From the NCBI GenBank assembly GCA_910579395.1, contig CAJTUC010000002.1:171794-235793 (forward strand): a stretch of DNA of 64,000 bases. The letters run 5' to 3'. Of the stretch, positions 16,867-25,288 are shown piece after piece. Source of the DNA: an uncultured Lachnospiraceae bacterium. GTDB taxonomy: Bacteria; Bacillota; Clostridia; Lachnospirales; Lachnospiraceae. Each line of letters begins with the position of its first letter. The stretch's first letter is position 1. The position numbers were made by a program, and so were the translations under genes. Below the pieces are notes generated by a model. It had not been told where the DNA came from, searched no databases, and saw only the letters and a list, made by a program, of their open reading frames with translations.

Positions 16867-18186
16867 ATGTTGGAAGAGAAGAAGGCGGGAGAAATCAGGA
16901 AAAAGAAGATCATTGGGGGATTTATCATTTTTCTTGTGTTTATGTGGCTGTGTACCATTATATCAAAAAGCATTTATGCGTCGCGGCTTCCCGTTGTTAC
17001 GACGACACAGGCTGAGCAGAAATACGTGGAGCATATTGTGGAAGTAGAGGGTATTGTCGTTGCAGGGGACAAAAACCCGATTACAGCGCTGAGCGGTCTG
17101 AGGATTGAAAAGGTGATGGTGCAGGTAGGTGACAGAGTGGAGGAAGGCGATGTGCTGTTTGCGATCGATATGGAGGATTTGGAGACGATCATGGATGAGA
17201 AGCAGACACAGATTGCTAAATTGCAGCTCCAGATCAATACCATCCTGCAGAATGAAGAGCTTGCAAGGCAGAAAAAGGCTTTGGAAGAGGAACGTGCCAG
17301 AGCGGATTACGACGCGGAAGCAAGATATCAGGATACTCTGGTCGGCAGGGCGGCGGAAGATATCAATCAGGCGGAGACCGATATAGAGGAACAGGCGGGC
17401 GATGAAGAAGCATTAAAGGATGCTTTGCAGGCGGCGGCCTATGCGGAAGCGGATGCCAAGTGGCAGAGGGAAAATACGATGAAGGACGCCGAAAGAAGAG
17501 TGGAGGATATCCTTTTGCCGGAAGAGGAGGATTCTGCTTTGGAGGCCAATCAGATAGAGCTTGCCAATATGCAGACGGATTTGGCGCAGTATCAGGCAAT
17601 CAAAGATGTAAACGGGCAGATCACGGCGCAGAACGGCGGTATGGTTACGGATATTTTTATCAGTGTAGGAGGGAGGATTCCCGATTCGGCGGTCATGCTC
17701 CTTGCGGATGATACTGTACCATGTCAGTTTAAAGCGATGCTCGATAAGGAACAGAAAAAATATGTGAGCCTGAATGATAAAGTGGGCCTGAAGTTAGATG
17801 GGAGCAGTAAAGAGTCGGACGCTTCCGTAGATTATCTGGCCGAAAATGAGGCGATGCCCGGAAATTATGATATCTATATTAATCTTCCGGAAGGGACAGG
17901 CATGCCGGGATTATCCGGTGTCATGAAGCGTACGGAGACGGGAGAGAAATATCCGTACTGCCTTCCGCCGGCGGCTGTCCATACAGAGAATACAAGGAGT
18001 TATGTCTATGTGGTAAAAGAGCGGGAAGGCATTCTCGGCATGGAATATTATGTGGAAGAAGTCAGCGTAAAAGTTCTGGATGAAAACGAGGACTGGGTCG
18101 CGGTAGAGGGTGCGCTGGACAGTGAAAGCGAGATTATTCTTTCTGCGACGAAGGAAGTGCAGAATGGGACGATTGTGCGGTATTAA
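16867..18186 (+). CDS. HlyD/RND-type membrane fusion (adaptor) protein
   Basis: A 439-aa protein with one N-terminal membrane anchor (about residues 16-36). A split biotinyl-lipoyl-like domain follows (LSGLRIEKVMVQVGDRVEEGDVLFAID, second half NGQITAQNGGMVTDIFIS), and a long Glu/Ala-rich coiled coil at about 115-230 lies between the halves. C-terminal beta-barrel and membrane-proximal domains follow. Such adaptors usually work with an export pump, but here the neighbours are an importer-type permease pair and no exporter or ATPase is present. RBS GGGAG at good spacing. It is followed by a weak terminator. Confidence 0.85.
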   Translation: MLEEKKAGEIRKKKIIGGFIIFLVFMWLCTIISKSIYASRLPVVTTTQAEQKYVEHIVEVEGIVVAGDKNPITALSGLRIEKVMVQVGDRVEEGDVLFAIDMEDLETIMDEKQTQIAKLQLQINTILQNEELARQKKALEEERARADYDAEARYQDTLVGRAAEDINQAETDIEEQAGDEEALKDALQAAAYAEADAKWQRENTMKDAERRVEDILLPEEEDSALEANQIELANMQTDLAQYQAIKDVNGQITAQNGGMVTDIFISVGGRIPDSAVMLLADDTVPCQFKAMLDKEQKKYVSLNDKVGLKLDGSSKESDASVDYLAENEAMPGNYDIYINLPEGTGMPGLSGVMKRTETGEKYPYCLPPAAVHTENTRSYVYVVKEREGILGMEYYVEEVSVKVLDENEDWVAVEGALDSESEIILSATKEVQNGTIVRY

Positions 18187-18189
18187 AAT

Positions 18190-18225
18190 AAAAGGCTGCT
18201 GTGAGCATATTGCAGTAGCTTTTGT
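18190..18225 (+). terminator. Probable terminator of the importer operon
   Basis: AAAGGCTGCTG..TGCAGTAGCTTTTGTTT, an imperfect stem with one bulge followed by a T-rich stretch. Confidence 0.5.
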
Positions 18226-18273
18226 TTATATTTACCCATTTTCATGAGATTTCTCCATACAGGCAATAAGTGC

Positions 18274-18302
18274 TTGACGAACAAATCAGGTGGATGTAGA
18301 AT
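18274..18302 (+). promoter_or_regulatory. Promoter of the first BlaI/BlaR1-like operon
   Basis: TTGACG at 18274-18279, 17-base spacer, TAGAAT at 18297-18302. An ATGTAGAA direct repeat lies nearby (at about 18294 and 18326). No clear dyad operator was found. Confidence 0.65.
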
Positions 18303-18352
18303 AAGTTTAATTTATTATTAGGCAAATGTAGAAAAAGGAATATGAGAAAGGT

Positions 18353-18733
18353 ATGGATGCAGGAATGAAAAGATTGCCGGAATCGGAATTGGAAATTATG
18401 ATGATCATATGGCGGCACGACGGGCCGGTCAACCGCATGGAGATAGAAGAACATTTGAAAAAAGATGTGGCGGCGCCGACGATTTTATCTTTTCTGAACC
18501 GGCTGGAGGCGAAAGGATTCGTCAGCGTAGAGAAGATCGGGAAGGTGAACTGGTATACGCCGTTGGTGAAAGAAGAAGAATATCTGCAGAAGGAAAGTAA
18601 GAACATTTTGCAGAAAATGTATCGTAATTCCCTGAAAAATTTCGTGACGGCGTTATATGACGGCGATGGGCTGTCGGCGCAGGATATGGAGGAGTTAAAG
18701 GAATTTTTGGAAGAAAAGAGTAAGAAGAAATGA
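18353..18733 (+). CDS. BlaI/MecI/CopY family repressor (pair 1)
   Basis: A 126-aa regulator with an N-terminal winged helix (LPESELEIMMIIWRHDGPVNRMEIEEHL, DNA-reading part APTILSFLNRLEAKGFV) and a C-terminal helical dimerisation tail. BlaI-type repressors are inactivated through the paired BlaR1 sensor protease. The start is ambiguous between ATG 18353 and ATG 18365 (GAGAAAGG lies 2 and 14 bases before them). The stop overlaps the next start as ATGA, so the sensor is translationally coupled. Confidence 0.9.
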   Translation: MDAGMKRLPESELEIMMIIWRHDGPVNRMEIEEHLKKDVAAPTILSFLNRLEAKGFVSVEKIGKVNWYTPLVKEEEYLQKESKNILQKMYRNSLKNFVTALYDGDGLSAQDMEELKEFLEEKSKKK

Positions 18734-21147
18734 GAGCAAAATGGAGAAAAGCAATATGGGCAATTCTGGCGGTGCAGCTATTTCTGCTGCATCTGCTTTT
18801 TATGGAATATTTCCTGAGAAATGCCTATCAATTAGATTATTTGATAAGGCGGGCCGTTGATTATTTTGGACTGCCTTATGTGTTATATAACAGATGGAAA
18901 CAGCTGGCAGTGTTGTCGTGGACTGCATCGGCTGCTTTTGTGATGCTGATTCATTATCTGAATTATGTTCGGTTTCGGAGAAGCTGCATCGGTCAGGTCA
19001 GTATCATATCGGATGAATCTGTAAAGCAGAGTCTGAAAGAAGCCGTTTGGGAGACCGGATTGCGGAGTAAAGACGGTGAAGTGGCAGAAAGGTCTTTTCT
19101 CTATGGAAGCAGAGCGGTCAGGGAGCCTTTTATCATCGGTTTCAGAAAACCGATTCTGATCTTACCGGAAAAAGAATACAGCGAGCGGGTACTGCATTTC
19201 ATTTTTCTGCATGAGTGTTATCATATGCGGTATAAAGATACACTTTATAAATTATTTATGCTTTTGATGCAGTCGTTGCTCTGGTTCCAGCCGTTTATTT
19301 ATCTGCTGAAGGCGGTCGGTTACCGGGATGTGGAAGTAGCCTGCGACGAAGCGGTCGTGGAAGGCCGGGATATGGAGGAAAGAAAAGAGTATGGATATGC
19401 GCTGCTCGAATGTATGGAGCAGGAGCGGACGGAAGGACAGGCGTATTCTACTTATTTTTATCACGGGAAGCGGATGATGAAAGCGAGAATTTCCGCCATT
19501 ATGAAGGAGGATAAAAGGCTGGATTCTTTGGCTTATGCCGCAATCGTAATTTTGCTGGCGGATGTTGTGTTCAGCTTTTACCGTGTCGGTGACAGTTTGT
19601 ACGATAACTACCGGGCGAAGCAGGCGCAGTTACAGGCGGAGAATTTCGGTTATGATGAGAACGGTATGCCGAGAACTTCTTTTTACGATGGATATGAGCT
19701 TCCGGAAAGTTTTTCACAGGCGGCGGTCGATGCTATGGTGAAACTGGAGCCGGTTTCCGAAAACGCCTATTTTGAAGAGTGGCAGAGAGAAAATGTATAT
19801 GAGGAAAAAGAATATGAGGAACTTCCCTATGCGGCAAAAGGACCATGGCAGATTCGTTTGAAAGATGCGGACAGATACAGGGACGCCGTACCGTTATTGC
19901 TCCAGCGGTATCTGTCTTATTATATGGATCAGGATTGGATCGCGCAGTGGAATCCGGAAAACTATACTTACGCATATACATTGCTGGAAACCGTTTCCGA
20001 CCGGCTGTTGGCAGGGGATAAGCAGGAGGCGGTCTTTGCGGTAATTTTCCGGTACCATATTGGATATGAGGAAGAGGAACTTTCGCAGTTCCCGCAGGAA
20101 CTTCGCAGCCATGCCCGAATCGCACAGGAAAAATCCGGCTATTATGCGTATTTTAACTGGACGGTGCATATCTGCATGGTGCAGGATTATGTTTTTGAAC
20201 TGGAAGGAATCGCGGAAACGGAGGTCGTGCTGGAAGCTTATGACATACAGGCCGCGCAGCAGCAGGCACAGCAATCCGGGCAGGGGATACCGGTTCAGGG
20301 ACAGCCGTCATCCAATCTGCTCGGCGATGTTCCGTCATGCGATCTGCTCTATGGGATAGACGATGAAGAGAGGGATAGTTCCCGGGCAGATGATATCGCG
20401 GGAAATGCTTATCAGGTCGATACGGGCGAGGATGCTTTGAAGGTAAGCGGCGCTGACGGGGAATGGATGGAAGTACCGCTTACGTTGGAAGAGCTTTATG
20501 GGCGTGGCGACGAAATGGACGGAAAGCTGACTTCATTGCAGGAGGGCAGCTATCAGGTGGATAAAAATAAGATTATATTTGCATATGGCGGAAATAATTC
20601 GGTTCCTTTTTCTGTTGTTTTCTATGAAGAGGAAAGCCGGAGTTTTAAGAAGTCCGTCGTGACGTATGATTATTTCGGCGGTCGGAAAATTTATGTGAAT
20701 TTTCCGGAGAACGAGCAGGAAGGTTTTCTGATTTTCACGGGAGAACGTGTTGTCTGGCAGGAATCGACCATTCTTTTTCACACAACGGACGGTGGGAAAT
20801 CGTGGCAGTGTGTCGGAAGTGCGGGGCCGGACATGGCAACGGAGAGCCATTCTCTGACGACGGGAGCGGTATTCATCAATAACAAAGTAGGTTTTGTGAC
20901 AATCCGGGATTCAGTAACGCCGGAAATCTGGCGGACGGAAGACGGCGGGGTCACATGGGAAAAGCAGATGCTTCCGGAGGTTCCGGACCATTATTGTATG
21001 GCATACGCGCCGGAGGAAAAGGACGGCATTTTGTGTTTGTATATAGGGATGGAGGACTATTCGGAGTATGGGGGGACCAAAGCCAAATATGAGTCGAACG
21101 ACGAGGGAAAGACATGGGAATACAGGGGAATTGTCATCCGTAAATAG
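18730..21147 (+). CDS. BlaR1-like M56 sensor peptidase with Asp-box C-terminus (pair 1)
   Basis: An 805-aa membrane sensor. The M56 metalloprotease zinc motif HECYH is at residues 161-165, with the downstream VEVACDEAVVEG glutamate helix. Membrane segments lie at about 8-30, 60-80, 175-195 and 255-275. The extracytoplasmic part of roughly 520 residues has no penicillin-binding domain; its last 170 residues carry three Asp-box-like motifs (TTDGGKSW, TEDGGVTW, SNDEGKTW), as in propeller domains. The same motif type occurs in the lipoproteins at 9409 and 11985. Coupled to the BlaI gene by ATGA. Confidence 0.88.
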   Translation: MRAKWRKAIWAILAVQLFLLHLLFMEYFLRNAYQLDYLIRRAVDYFGLPYVLYNRWKQLAVLSWTASAAFVMLIHYLNYVRFRRSCIGQVSIISDESVKQSLKEAVWETGLRSKDGEVAERSFLYGSRAVREPFIIGFRKPILILPEKEYSERVLHFIFLHECYHMRYKDTLYKLFMLLMQSLLWFQPFIYLLKAVGYRDVEVACDEAVVEGRDMEERKEYGYALLECMEQERTEGQAYSTYFYHGKRMMKARISAIMKEDKRLDSLAYAAIVILLADVVFSFYRVGDSLYDNYRAKQAQLQAENFGYDENGMPRTSFYDGYELPESFSQAAVDAMVKLEPVSENAYFEEWQRENVYEEKEYEELPYAAKGPWQIRLKDADRYRDAVPLLLQRYLSYYMDQDWIAQWNPENYTYAYTLLETVSDRLLAGDKQEAVFAVIFRYHIGYEEEELSQFPQELRSHARIAQEKSGYYAYFNWTVHICMVQDYVFELEGIAETEVVLEAYDIQAAQQQAQQSGQGIPVQGQPSSNLLGDVPSCDLLYGIDDEERDSSRADDIAGNAYQVDTGEDALKVSGADGEWMEVPLTLEELYGRGDEMDGKLTSLQEGSYQVDKNKIIFAYGGNNSVPFSVVFYEEESRSFKKSVVTYDYFGGRKIYVNFPENEQEGFLIFTGERVVWQESTILFHTTDGGKSWQCVGSAGPDMATESHSLTTGAVFINNKVGFVTIRDSVTPEIWRTEDGGVTWEKQMLPEVPDHYCMAYAPEEKDGILCLYIGMEDYSEYGGTKAKYESNDEGKTWEYRGIVIRK

Positions 21148-21181
21148 CAAAGCCTCGCTTTTCCTGAAAACGGCGTACCAC

Positions 21182-23284
21182 ATGATGACCAATCCGATCA
21201 ATATGGCCGTTTATGGAATCACATGGTTTCATCTGTGTTCTCTGTGTCGGTTTGGCAGGCTTTCCAGAAATTTACCGATTCTTTCAGCCTGTTCTCTGTG
21301 GTGGATTGGCGCGGCTGGCTATGGAGTCTGGTTATGGTCAGCCTATGACAGGCATAAGATTCGGGTGGTCTTTCGGCGGTTAAAGGCGGACGGAAATATG
21401 CTGACGGTAACGGCAGCGACGACAACGACAGAGGAGAAAGAGCCGGGCGAAAAAGTTTTTGCAGGGGAAGACGTGAAATGGTATATCATGCGGAAGGCCT
21501 ATTGTCAGATTTTTCTGCGTGATAAGACTGTGCTTGTGCTGGCGCTGCAGGAAATCGGGCAGGAGGAAAGGGCTTTTCTGGAACTGAAATTATCAACGGT
21601 TCATATACGGAATAAGCGAGGCTTCAAAGCGGCAGCAGGTCTTTTTCTGGCGGCTGTCACCTTATATGGAAGTTTTCACGTGGTCAGAAGCGCAATTCCC
21701 TATCAGGGGGAGCTGTCATGGTATTTGAAAGATTTACGGGACAAAAGGAGTGTTGTACTACGCCATGATAATGTGTATGAAGCAGGGATAGAGGGCATTT
21801 TGGAAGATATCCGGAAGGAGGTAGACCTTCCGGAAAAGTTATGTGTGACGACCAGTTTTAACCTGCATTTTGCGCCGGACGGAAAAGTCCTGTCATTGGA
21901 TACCATGTTATGTGGGTTTGATGAAAACGGTGATTTTGTTGACAGCTATCTGATCAGCTACTCTTTAGGCCGTTCCCGTAAGGTCAGCATTTGGCTGCAC
22001 GGAGCGGTAACGGTTGACACATATGATGCCAATAAAGATATACAGCCGCTTATCGAAGCGGTTTCCGCGATGCCGTTAGAAGAGACGGTCGCGGAATGGA
22101 GCGGGGAATCCTGTTATGGGATTTTATATTACGGAACCCGTGAGTGGAGCAGTCAGGAAGGAATCCGCTATTTGAATCGTATGGGAGAATACAGGCTGCC
22201 GGCCGCCGATGAGGATTCTTTTTCCGGTTACAGCATTTCTGTATTCTGCCCGGATAATGATGCGGTGACGCCCGTTCGTTATCTGTATATGGGATATCAG
22301 CTTTTCGCGGAAGAAGAAGCAGAATATACGGCGGATTATTATCCGGAGAAAGAATCGGAATATACCGCGGGGTATTATCCGGAGAAAGAATCGGAATATA
22401 CCGCGGGGTATTATCCGAAGAAAGAATCGGAATATACGACGGATTATTATCCGGAAAAAGATGTGTACCGGGCCGATGATGATTCGGAAGCAGCAGACGG
22501 TTTGACCGGACAGAATTCGGATAGTTTGTCATATCATGTCCGCTCGACAGGCAATATCTGGCGTACCTGCGAAGACTATCCGCCAGAGGAATACGGGAGC
22601 ATACGCGAGACAGGAGAACGGTACTATGCGGATAAGAACGGAGAAAAAATCTATCACTATAATTATTGGAATTTCTATCTGAAGGATACACTTCCCGGCG
22701 CAGATCAGGTAAATCGTTTTCTGGAAGAGAAGGAACGCGAGATGACGAAAGCATGGCAGGAACGGGGACAATGGCATTGCGAGAACGAAACGCTGGAAGA
22801 GGATTATGATAAAAATGCGTATGGCGATAATCATCCATTCGATGTCATGGAATTTAGATGCCTGACTTATCTGGACGGAAGCTATTGCAGTCTTGTTTTC
22901 TTTGCGCAGCATTATACGGGCGGCGTCAGCGCGTTCCCGTCGTTGTGTGCTTATACAATCGATGTGAATACGGGGCAGGAAGCGCAGTTACAGCAGATTG
23001 CTCCGCATATGACCAGAGAAGAATGGATTGCACTGATTGATCAGACTTTTGAAGAAGAGCAGGGCTTTAAGATGCTTTTCCCCAATACGGAGTACGAAGA
23101 GACGGCGGGGGAATGCTGGTATCGCTCTTATGAAGAAGAGGGATGGGGCTCCGGTTTTTATCTGACGAAAGAGGGCATTGCTTTTTATTATGGCTTTGGC
23201 CAGACCGCTTGGGAAGGCGAAGGACTGATTGAAGTGCTTGTTCCGTGGGAAGAACTATATCAACGCGCAGTAGAGTTGGGGTGA
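21182..23284 (+). CDS. Membrane protein with RsiV-like DUF3298 domain and 12-aa tandem repeats
   Basis: About 700 aa. The N-terminal part has two or three hydrophobic segments and a short YcxB-like cytoplasmic domain, then one more membrane segment (AAAGLFLAAVTLYGSF). The extracytoplasmic half carries four tandem copies of EYTADYYPEKES-type units (bases 22322-22465) and ends in a DUF3298/RsiV-like domain (YHYNYWNFYLKDTLPG, FAQHYTGGVSAFPS, VLVPWEEL). RsiV-type domains bind lysozyme in Bacillus; binding here is inference only. The start is uncertain: the frame is open into the preceding gene (ATGs at 21068 and 21089), no good RBS precedes 21182. Likely in one operon with the sensor protease. 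Confidence 0.75.
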   Translation: MMTNPINMAVYGITWFHLCSLCRFGRLSRNLPILSACSLWWIGAAGYGVWLWSAYDRHKIRVVFRRLKADGNMLTVTAATTTTEEKEPGEKVFAGEDVKWYIMRKAYCQIFLRDKTVLVLALQEIGQEERAFLELKLSTVHIRNKRGFKAAAGLFLAAVTLYGSFHVVRSAIPYQGELSWYLKDLRDKRSVVLRHDNVYEAGIEGILEDIRKEVDLPEKLCVTTSFNLHFAPDGKVLSLDTMLCGFDENGDFVDSYLISYSLGRSRKVSIWLHGAVTVDTYDANKDIQPLIEAVSAMPLEETVAEWSGESCYGILYYGTREWSSQEGIRYLNRMGEYRLPAADEDSFSGYSISVFCPDNDAVTPVRYLYMGYQLFAEEEAEYTADYYPEKESEYTAGYYPEKESEYTAGYYPKKESEYTTDYYPEKDVYRADDDSEAADGLTGQNSDSLSYHVRSTGNIWRTCEDYPPEEYGSIRETGERYYADKNGEKIYHYNYWNFYLKDTLPGADQVNRFLEEKEREMTKAWQERGQWHCENETLEEDYDKNAYGDNHPFDVMEFRCLTYLDGSYCSLVFFAQHYTGGVSAFPSLCAYTIDVNTGQEAQLQQIAPHMTREEWIALIDQTFEEEQGFKMLFPNTEYEETAGECWYRSYEEEGWGSGFYLTKEGIAFYYGFGQTAWEGEGLIEVLVPWEELYQRAVELG
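22322..22465 (+). repeat. Four tandem 36-bp coding repeats
   Basis: Four 36-base units (12 codons each) in frame inside the DUF3298 protein. The second and third units are almost identical at base level (GAATATACCGCGGGGTATTA), so the expansion is recent. Confidence 0.85.
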
Positions 23285-23389
23285 AGATTTCAAATATTCG
23301 GTTATTGCCGGTGAATATGATTAGGTGATATTCTGAAAAAAAGAAACGGTAAATTCATATGAAAATGCAGTAATCGGAGGGAACCCCAT

Positions 23390-24631
23390 ATGCTGGATAA
23401 CAGGAAAATTGCGGACTTTATTGTGGGAAAAAGAAAAGAAGCGGGTATGACACAGGCGGAAGTGGCGGAGCGTTTACAGGTATCATTTCAGGCGGTATCC
23501 AAGTGGGAGAACGGGACGCTGCCCAACGTGGAAATGCTGGTGGAACTGGCAAGGCTCCTGCATGTAACGGTGGATGAAATTCTGGCCGGACAGGAGAAAA
23601 GCGGTGAAAACTTTTCCTATCGGAAAGCGGGCGTTGACATTTCATATACGGATGCCATGAAAAAGGAAATGGCGGTGTACTTAAAAACAGAGGATGCGCG
23701 GGTGCTGAACGGATTCGGCCCTTTTGCATCGCTGTATGATATTCATTTTCCGGAAATACCCGAACCTGTGCTTGTGCTGAAGGCTGAAGAACCCGGTTCC
23801 AAGCAGAAGCTGGCGATGGAATATGGTTACGGCGAATCTGTCTGCCACGATATGATCAATCATCTCGTGAACGACATTGCGGTGATGGGCGCAAGGCCGC
23901 TGGCGGTTCTTGACACAATCGTCTGTGGAAATGCGGAGAAAGAAACAATCAAATCTTTTGTCCGGGGCATTTCGGAAGCCTGTAAAGAAAATGAGTGTGT
24001 ACTCGTGGGCGGAGAAACTTCCATTCAGCCGCAGGTCGTGGAAAAGGGGGTCTATATTCTGACATCAAGTATTGCGGGAATTTTGTCGAAGAGGGATATT
24101 ATCGATGGTTCTGCGGTTAAGGAGGGTGATGCGGTTCTTGCGGTCGCTTCCAACGGTCTGCATACGAACGGTTATTCGCTTGTCAGAATGCTGATGGACA
24201 GGATGCCGCAGATGAAACTGGATAAGGTGGCGGGAGAGACTTTTATCGAGCAGATCATGAAGGTCCATACACCTTATTATAAAGTGATAAAAAATATCAG
24301 TGACAAGGTGCACGGCATGGCCCATATTACGGGCGGCGGCATCGAAGGGAATCTGTGCCGCATCATCCCGGACGGATTGTGTGCAGAAATCGACCTGACG
24401 AAAATCAGAGTGCTGCCTGTTTTCAGTTATATCCAAAAAATGGGAAATATTGAGGAAGAAGAAATGCTTGCTACTTTTAACTGCGGCGTCGGACTTGCGA
24501 TCGTCGTTTCGCAGGAGAAGAAAGAGGCGGTCATGGAGAGCGTGAGGAAGTGCTATGACTGCTACGAGGTAGGGCGCATTGTGCCCGGACAGAAGAGGGT
24601 AGCGTTTGGCGGGCGGCTGCAGATAGTATAA
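23390..24631 (+). CDS. XRE-type HTH fused to PurM-like (AIR synthetase) domain
   Basis: A 413-aa protein. Residues 5-65 are a Cro/C1-type helix-turn-helix (EAGMTQAEVAERLQVSFQAV, SKWENG). From about 75 the rest is a full AIR synthetase-like fold: AGVDISYTDAMK, HLVNDIAVMGARPLAVLD, LVGGETS, SNGLHTNGYSLVRM, AHITGGGIEGNL, FNCGVG. The canonical TDGVGTK nucleotide/Mg loop of PurM is replaced by AEEPGSKQK, so catalysis is doubtful and a ligand-sensing regulator is plausible. No other purine gene is nearby. RBS GGAGGG is good. The next element is repeat copy F. Confidence 0.88.
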   Translation: MLDNRKIADFIVGKRKEAGMTQAEVAERLQVSFQAVSKWENGTLPNVEMLVELARLLHVTVDEILAGQEKSGENFSYRKAGVDISYTDAMKKEMAVYLKTEDARVLNGFGPFASLYDIHFPEIPEPVLVLKAEEPGSKQKLAMEYGYGESVCHDMINHLVNDIAVMGARPLAVLDTIVCGNAEKETIKSFVRGISEACKENECVLVGGETSIQPQVVEKGVYILTSSIAGILSKRDIIDGSAVKEGDAVLAVASNGLHTNGYSLVRMLMDRMPQMKLDKVAGETFIEQIMKVHTPYYKVIKNISDKVHGMAHITGGGIEGNLCRIIPDGLCAEIDLTKIRVLPVFSYIQKMGNIEEEEMLATFNCGVGLAIVVSQEKKEAVMESVRKCYDCYEVGRIVPGQKRVAFGGRLQIV

Positions 24632-24632
24632 A

Positions 24633-24773
24633 GTGTGAAGAGAAGTTCTAAAGCTTGCAGCAAAGGCTGCTTCGCTAAGAACTTCTACGGTTCGCGTTGC
24701 GAACCTTCTTCACACTGCAGAATGCCCTGACGGTCATTCTGCATAGATTGTTTGTGCCGTCTGTGACGGCATG
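24633..24773 (+). repeat. Modular three-way-junction repeat, copy F
   Basis: Outer stem GTGTGAAGA (24633-24641) / TCTTCACAC (24707-24715). Arm 1: AGAAGTTCT / AGAACTTCT with GCAGC / GCTGC. Arm 2 has the changed but still paired sequence GGTTCGC-gtt-GCGAACC. Then hairpin GCAGAATG / CATTCTGC (24717-24742) and TGCCGTC-tgt-GACGGCA (24757-24773). It starts 1 base after the preceding stop. Confidence 0.85.
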
Positions 24774-24824
24774 TTTGGAAGGTTGAAAGTCGCAAGAGAA
24801 GGCGGATAATTTCCGTCTTTTTTC

Positions 24825-24881
24825 TTGACAAATTGGTTTATTAGGGATAGACTGAAAATATAGTCTACTATAAATAGACCA
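24825..24881 (+). promoter_or_regulatory. Promoter and putative BlaI operator (pair 2)
   Basis: TTGACA at 24825-24830, 17-base spacer, TAGACT at 24848-24853. A dyad GTCTA (24863-24867), 7 bases, TAGAC (24875-24879) lies just downstream and a further TAGAC overlaps the -10. BlaI/MecI proteins bind similar short dyads over their own promoters. Confidence 0.65.
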
Positions 24882-24910
24882 GATAGATGTACAGAAGGGA
24901 GAGGATATCT

Positions 24911-25288
24911 ATGAGGGAATACAAATTAGCAGAAGGGGAAGCACGGTTTGCAGAGCTGATCTGGCAGAAGGAGCCTATCGCATCGCCGGAACTTGTAAAA
25001 CTATGTGAGAAAGAATTTCAATGGAAGAAATCGACGACTTATACGGTGTTGAAGAAGCTGTGTGAAAGAGGTATTTTTCAGAATGAAAAAGCAATTGTCA
25101 CTTCTTTGATATCCAAAGAGGAATTTTACGGTTACAAGAGCAGGAAGTTTGTAGAAGAATCTTTCGGCGGTTCGATTCCCAGATTTTTGACCGCTTTTAT
25201 GGGCGGGAAAAAACTGACGAAGGAGCAGGCGGCGGAAATCCGGGAATTGATAGACAGTTTTGAAGAATTTGAAGGAGAGGAAAAATGA
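24911..25288 (+). CDS. BlaI/MecI/CopY family repressor (pair 2)
   Basis: A 125-aa regulator. Winged helix at about residues 5-75 (EARFAELIWQKEPIASPELVKL, STTYTVLKKLCERGIF) and a C-terminal dimerisation part (KEQAAEIRELIDSF). ATG 24911 follows GGGAGAGG at ideal distance; the longer frame adds 8 residues. Stop and next start overlap as ATGA. Probable autorepressor at the dyad 24863-24879. Confidence 0.9.
   Translation: MREYKLAEGEARFAELIWQKEPIASPELVKLCEKEFQWKKSTTYTVLKKLCERGIFQNEKAIVTSLISKEEFYGYKSRKFVEESFGGSIPRFLTAFMGGKKLTKEQAAEIRELIDSFEEFEGEEK

Noticed and set aside
18274..18352. BlaI operator at the first pair
   Set aside because: Only a loose ATGTAGAA direct repeat, no dyad with the usual half-site layout.
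22050..22838. 262-aa - strand frame opposite the DUF3298 gene
   Set aside because: Pro/Arg/Ser-rich shadow with repeats mirroring the coding repeat; no RBS.
23390..24631. Selenophosphate synthetase (selD)
   Set aside because: The fold is related, but motifs match AIR synthetase better and the SelD N-terminal Cys/Sec-Gly loop is absent.
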